A stretch of 6,439 nt of DNA from Pseudomonadota bacterium (GTDB lineage Bacteria > Pseudomonadota > Alphaproteobacteria > Rhizobiales > Beijerinckiaceae), in NCBI GenBank assembly GCA_023386115.1, contig JAEWKL010000038.1:1-6439 (forward strand). Reading direction: 5' to 3'. The translations under genes and the position numbers were made by a program. Under the pieces are notes generated by a model, which searched no databases, had not been told where the DNA came from, and saw only the letters and a list, made by a program, of their open reading frames with translations. The stretch's first letter is position 1. Every line of letters begins with the position of its first letter. Below, in pieces: positions 5,442 to 6,439 of this stretch.

Positions 5442-6439
5442 CTACCCTAGAGAGACCTCGATCAGGAACGGGCCGCGCCGGGCGAGCGCCCCCGTCAGGG
5501 TGTCGACGAGCTGGGCCAGGGTCTCGACCCGGCGCGCCTCGACGCCGTAGCCCCGGGCGAGGCTCACCCAGTCGATCGGCGGATCGTCGAGGGTCAGCAT
5601 GTCGATCGCCTTGCGGCCCGGATTGGCGCCGACATTGGTCAGCTCGTGGCGCAGGATCGCGTAGGAGCGGTTGGCCCAGATCAGCGTCACCACGTCGAGG
5701 CGCTCGCGCGCCTGGGTCCACAGCGCTTGGGCGGTGTAGAGCGCGCTGCCATCGGCCTGGAGCGAGATCACCTTGCGGTCCGGGCAGGCCACCGCGGCGC
5801 CCGTCGCCATCGGGATGCCGAGCCCGATCGAGCCGCCGGTGAGCTGGAGCCAGGTATGGGGCGCCGCCGCATGGGTGGCGGGAAAGAAGTTGCGTCCTGT
5901 CGTCACCGACTCGTCGCAGATGATCGCGCCCTCGGGGATCAGCGCGCCGAGCACCCGCCCGATCGCGTCCTGGTCGAGGGGACCGGCCGTCGGCAGGTCG
6001 GGGCGGGCGAGCGGCGGGAGCGGCGCGTCGACGGGGGCGCCGACCGCCTCGGCCAGGCGCTCCAGGGCATCGATCTGGTCCTGCTCGGGGGTCGCGAGGG
6101 CGAAGACGTCGCAGGTCGGCGCGGCGAGGGCGCTCGGCTTGCCCGGATAGGCGAAGAACGCGACCGGCAGCGTCGCGCCGACGAGAATCACGTGCTTGTA
6201 CGGCGCCAGCACCTCGCGGGCCGGATCGACCGGATAGGGCAGGCGCTCGATCGGCACCGAGCCGGCGCCACGGTCGATGCGGGCATTCGACGTCATGGCG
6301 AGCAGCTTGGCGCCGGTCTTCTCCGCGATGCGGGCGGCGATGCGACGGCCCTCGCCGCGCACCGCCCGGTCGCCGAGATGCAGAAGCACCGGCTCGCCGC
6401 TGCGGAGCGCCGCGACCGCGTGGGCGATCGCCTCGTCGC
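5442..6439 (-). CDS. thiamine-diphosphate enzyme, acetolactate synthase large-subunit-like (5' part missing)
   Basis: The frame is open from the window edge to the TAG at 5444-5442, giving 331 residues. The N-terminal pyrimidine-binding domain of this roughly 510-560-residue family lies outside the window, and the GTG at 6389 is not a real start. The visible part is the central domain (AALRSGEPVLLHLGDRAVRG to about residue 130) and the C-terminal ThDP-pyrophosphate domain. The Mg/ThDP motif reads QADGSALYTAQALW, then WANRSY with the Asn 27 residues after the Asp; the usual Gly of GDG is Ala. Conserved GGSIGLGIPMATGAAVACP precedes it. This ADG form resembles proteins often annotated as acetolactate synthase large subunit, but also benzoylformate-decarboxylase-like enzymes. 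No regulatory-subunit gene follows. True substrate is unknown: acetolactate synthesis or a 2-oxoacid decarboxylation are both possible. Confidence 0.88.
   Translation of the reverse strand, partial: DEAIAHAVAALRSGEPVLLHLGDRAVRGEGRRIAARIAEKTGAKLLAMTSNARIDRGAGSVPIERLPYPVDPAREVLAPYKHVILVGATLPVAFFAYPGKPSALAAPTCDVFALATPEQDQIDALERLAEAVGAPVDAPLPPLARPDLPTAGPLDQDAIGRVLGALIPEGAIICDESVTTGRNFFPATHAAAPHTWLQLTGGSIGLGIPMATGAAVACPDRKVISLQADGSALYTAQALWTQARERLDVVTLIWANRSYAILRHELTNVGANPGRKAIDMLTLDDPPIDWVSLARGYGVEARRVETLAQLVDTLTGALARRGPFLIEVSLG

Overview
The window is very GC-rich and almost fully coding. The adjacent nepR and phyR genes, the heart of the alphaproteobacterial general stress response (GSR), place it in Alphaproteobacteria. 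The gene set and composition suggest Methylobacterium/Methylorubrum or a close Hyphomicrobiales relative. The genus is an inference; the class is well supported.

Layout. Bases 1-58 are a C-rich, low-complexity tract. Bases 59-1948 form a stress-response island of four genes: a small two-helix membrane protein (59-256, minus), a DUF1328-type small membrane protein (459-635, plus), the anti-sigma factor NepR (704-955, minus) and the anti-anti-sigma response regulator PhyR (1145-1948, plus). Bases 2165-2809 (minus) encode an L,D-transpeptidase with a lipoprotein signal. Bases 2916-5318 (minus) encode a PAS-GGDEF-EAL cyclic-di-GMP enzyme. Bases 5442-6439 (minus) hold the C-terminal part of a thiamine-diphosphate enzyme of the acetolactate synthase type, cut by the window edge.

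How the genes work together. In the known GSR switch, NepR binds the sigma factor EcfG. Under stress PhyR is phosphorylated and its sigma-like domain titrates NepR away, so EcfG transcribes promoters of the form GGAAC-N16/17-CGTT. By eye I find exactly four such sites in the window. Each lies in an intergenic region and points at one of the four genes of the 59-1948 island (spacers 17, 16, 16 and 16). The island therefore looks like a compact self-regulated GSR unit: regulator, anti-sigma factor and two small membrane proteins as probable outputs. The nepR and phyR promoters sit back to back with their -35 boxes in one 20-bp near-palindrome. No ecfG gene and no sensor kinase for PhyR is present here.

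The other three genes (L,D-transpeptidase, c-di-GMP enzyme, ThDP enzyme) share a strand but are separated by 106 and 123 bases and carry no EcfG-type site, so they look like neighbours, not GSR members. There is no mobile element, CRISPR array, tRNA or rRNA. I found no wholly new system; the most interesting signal is the promoter architecture of the stress island.
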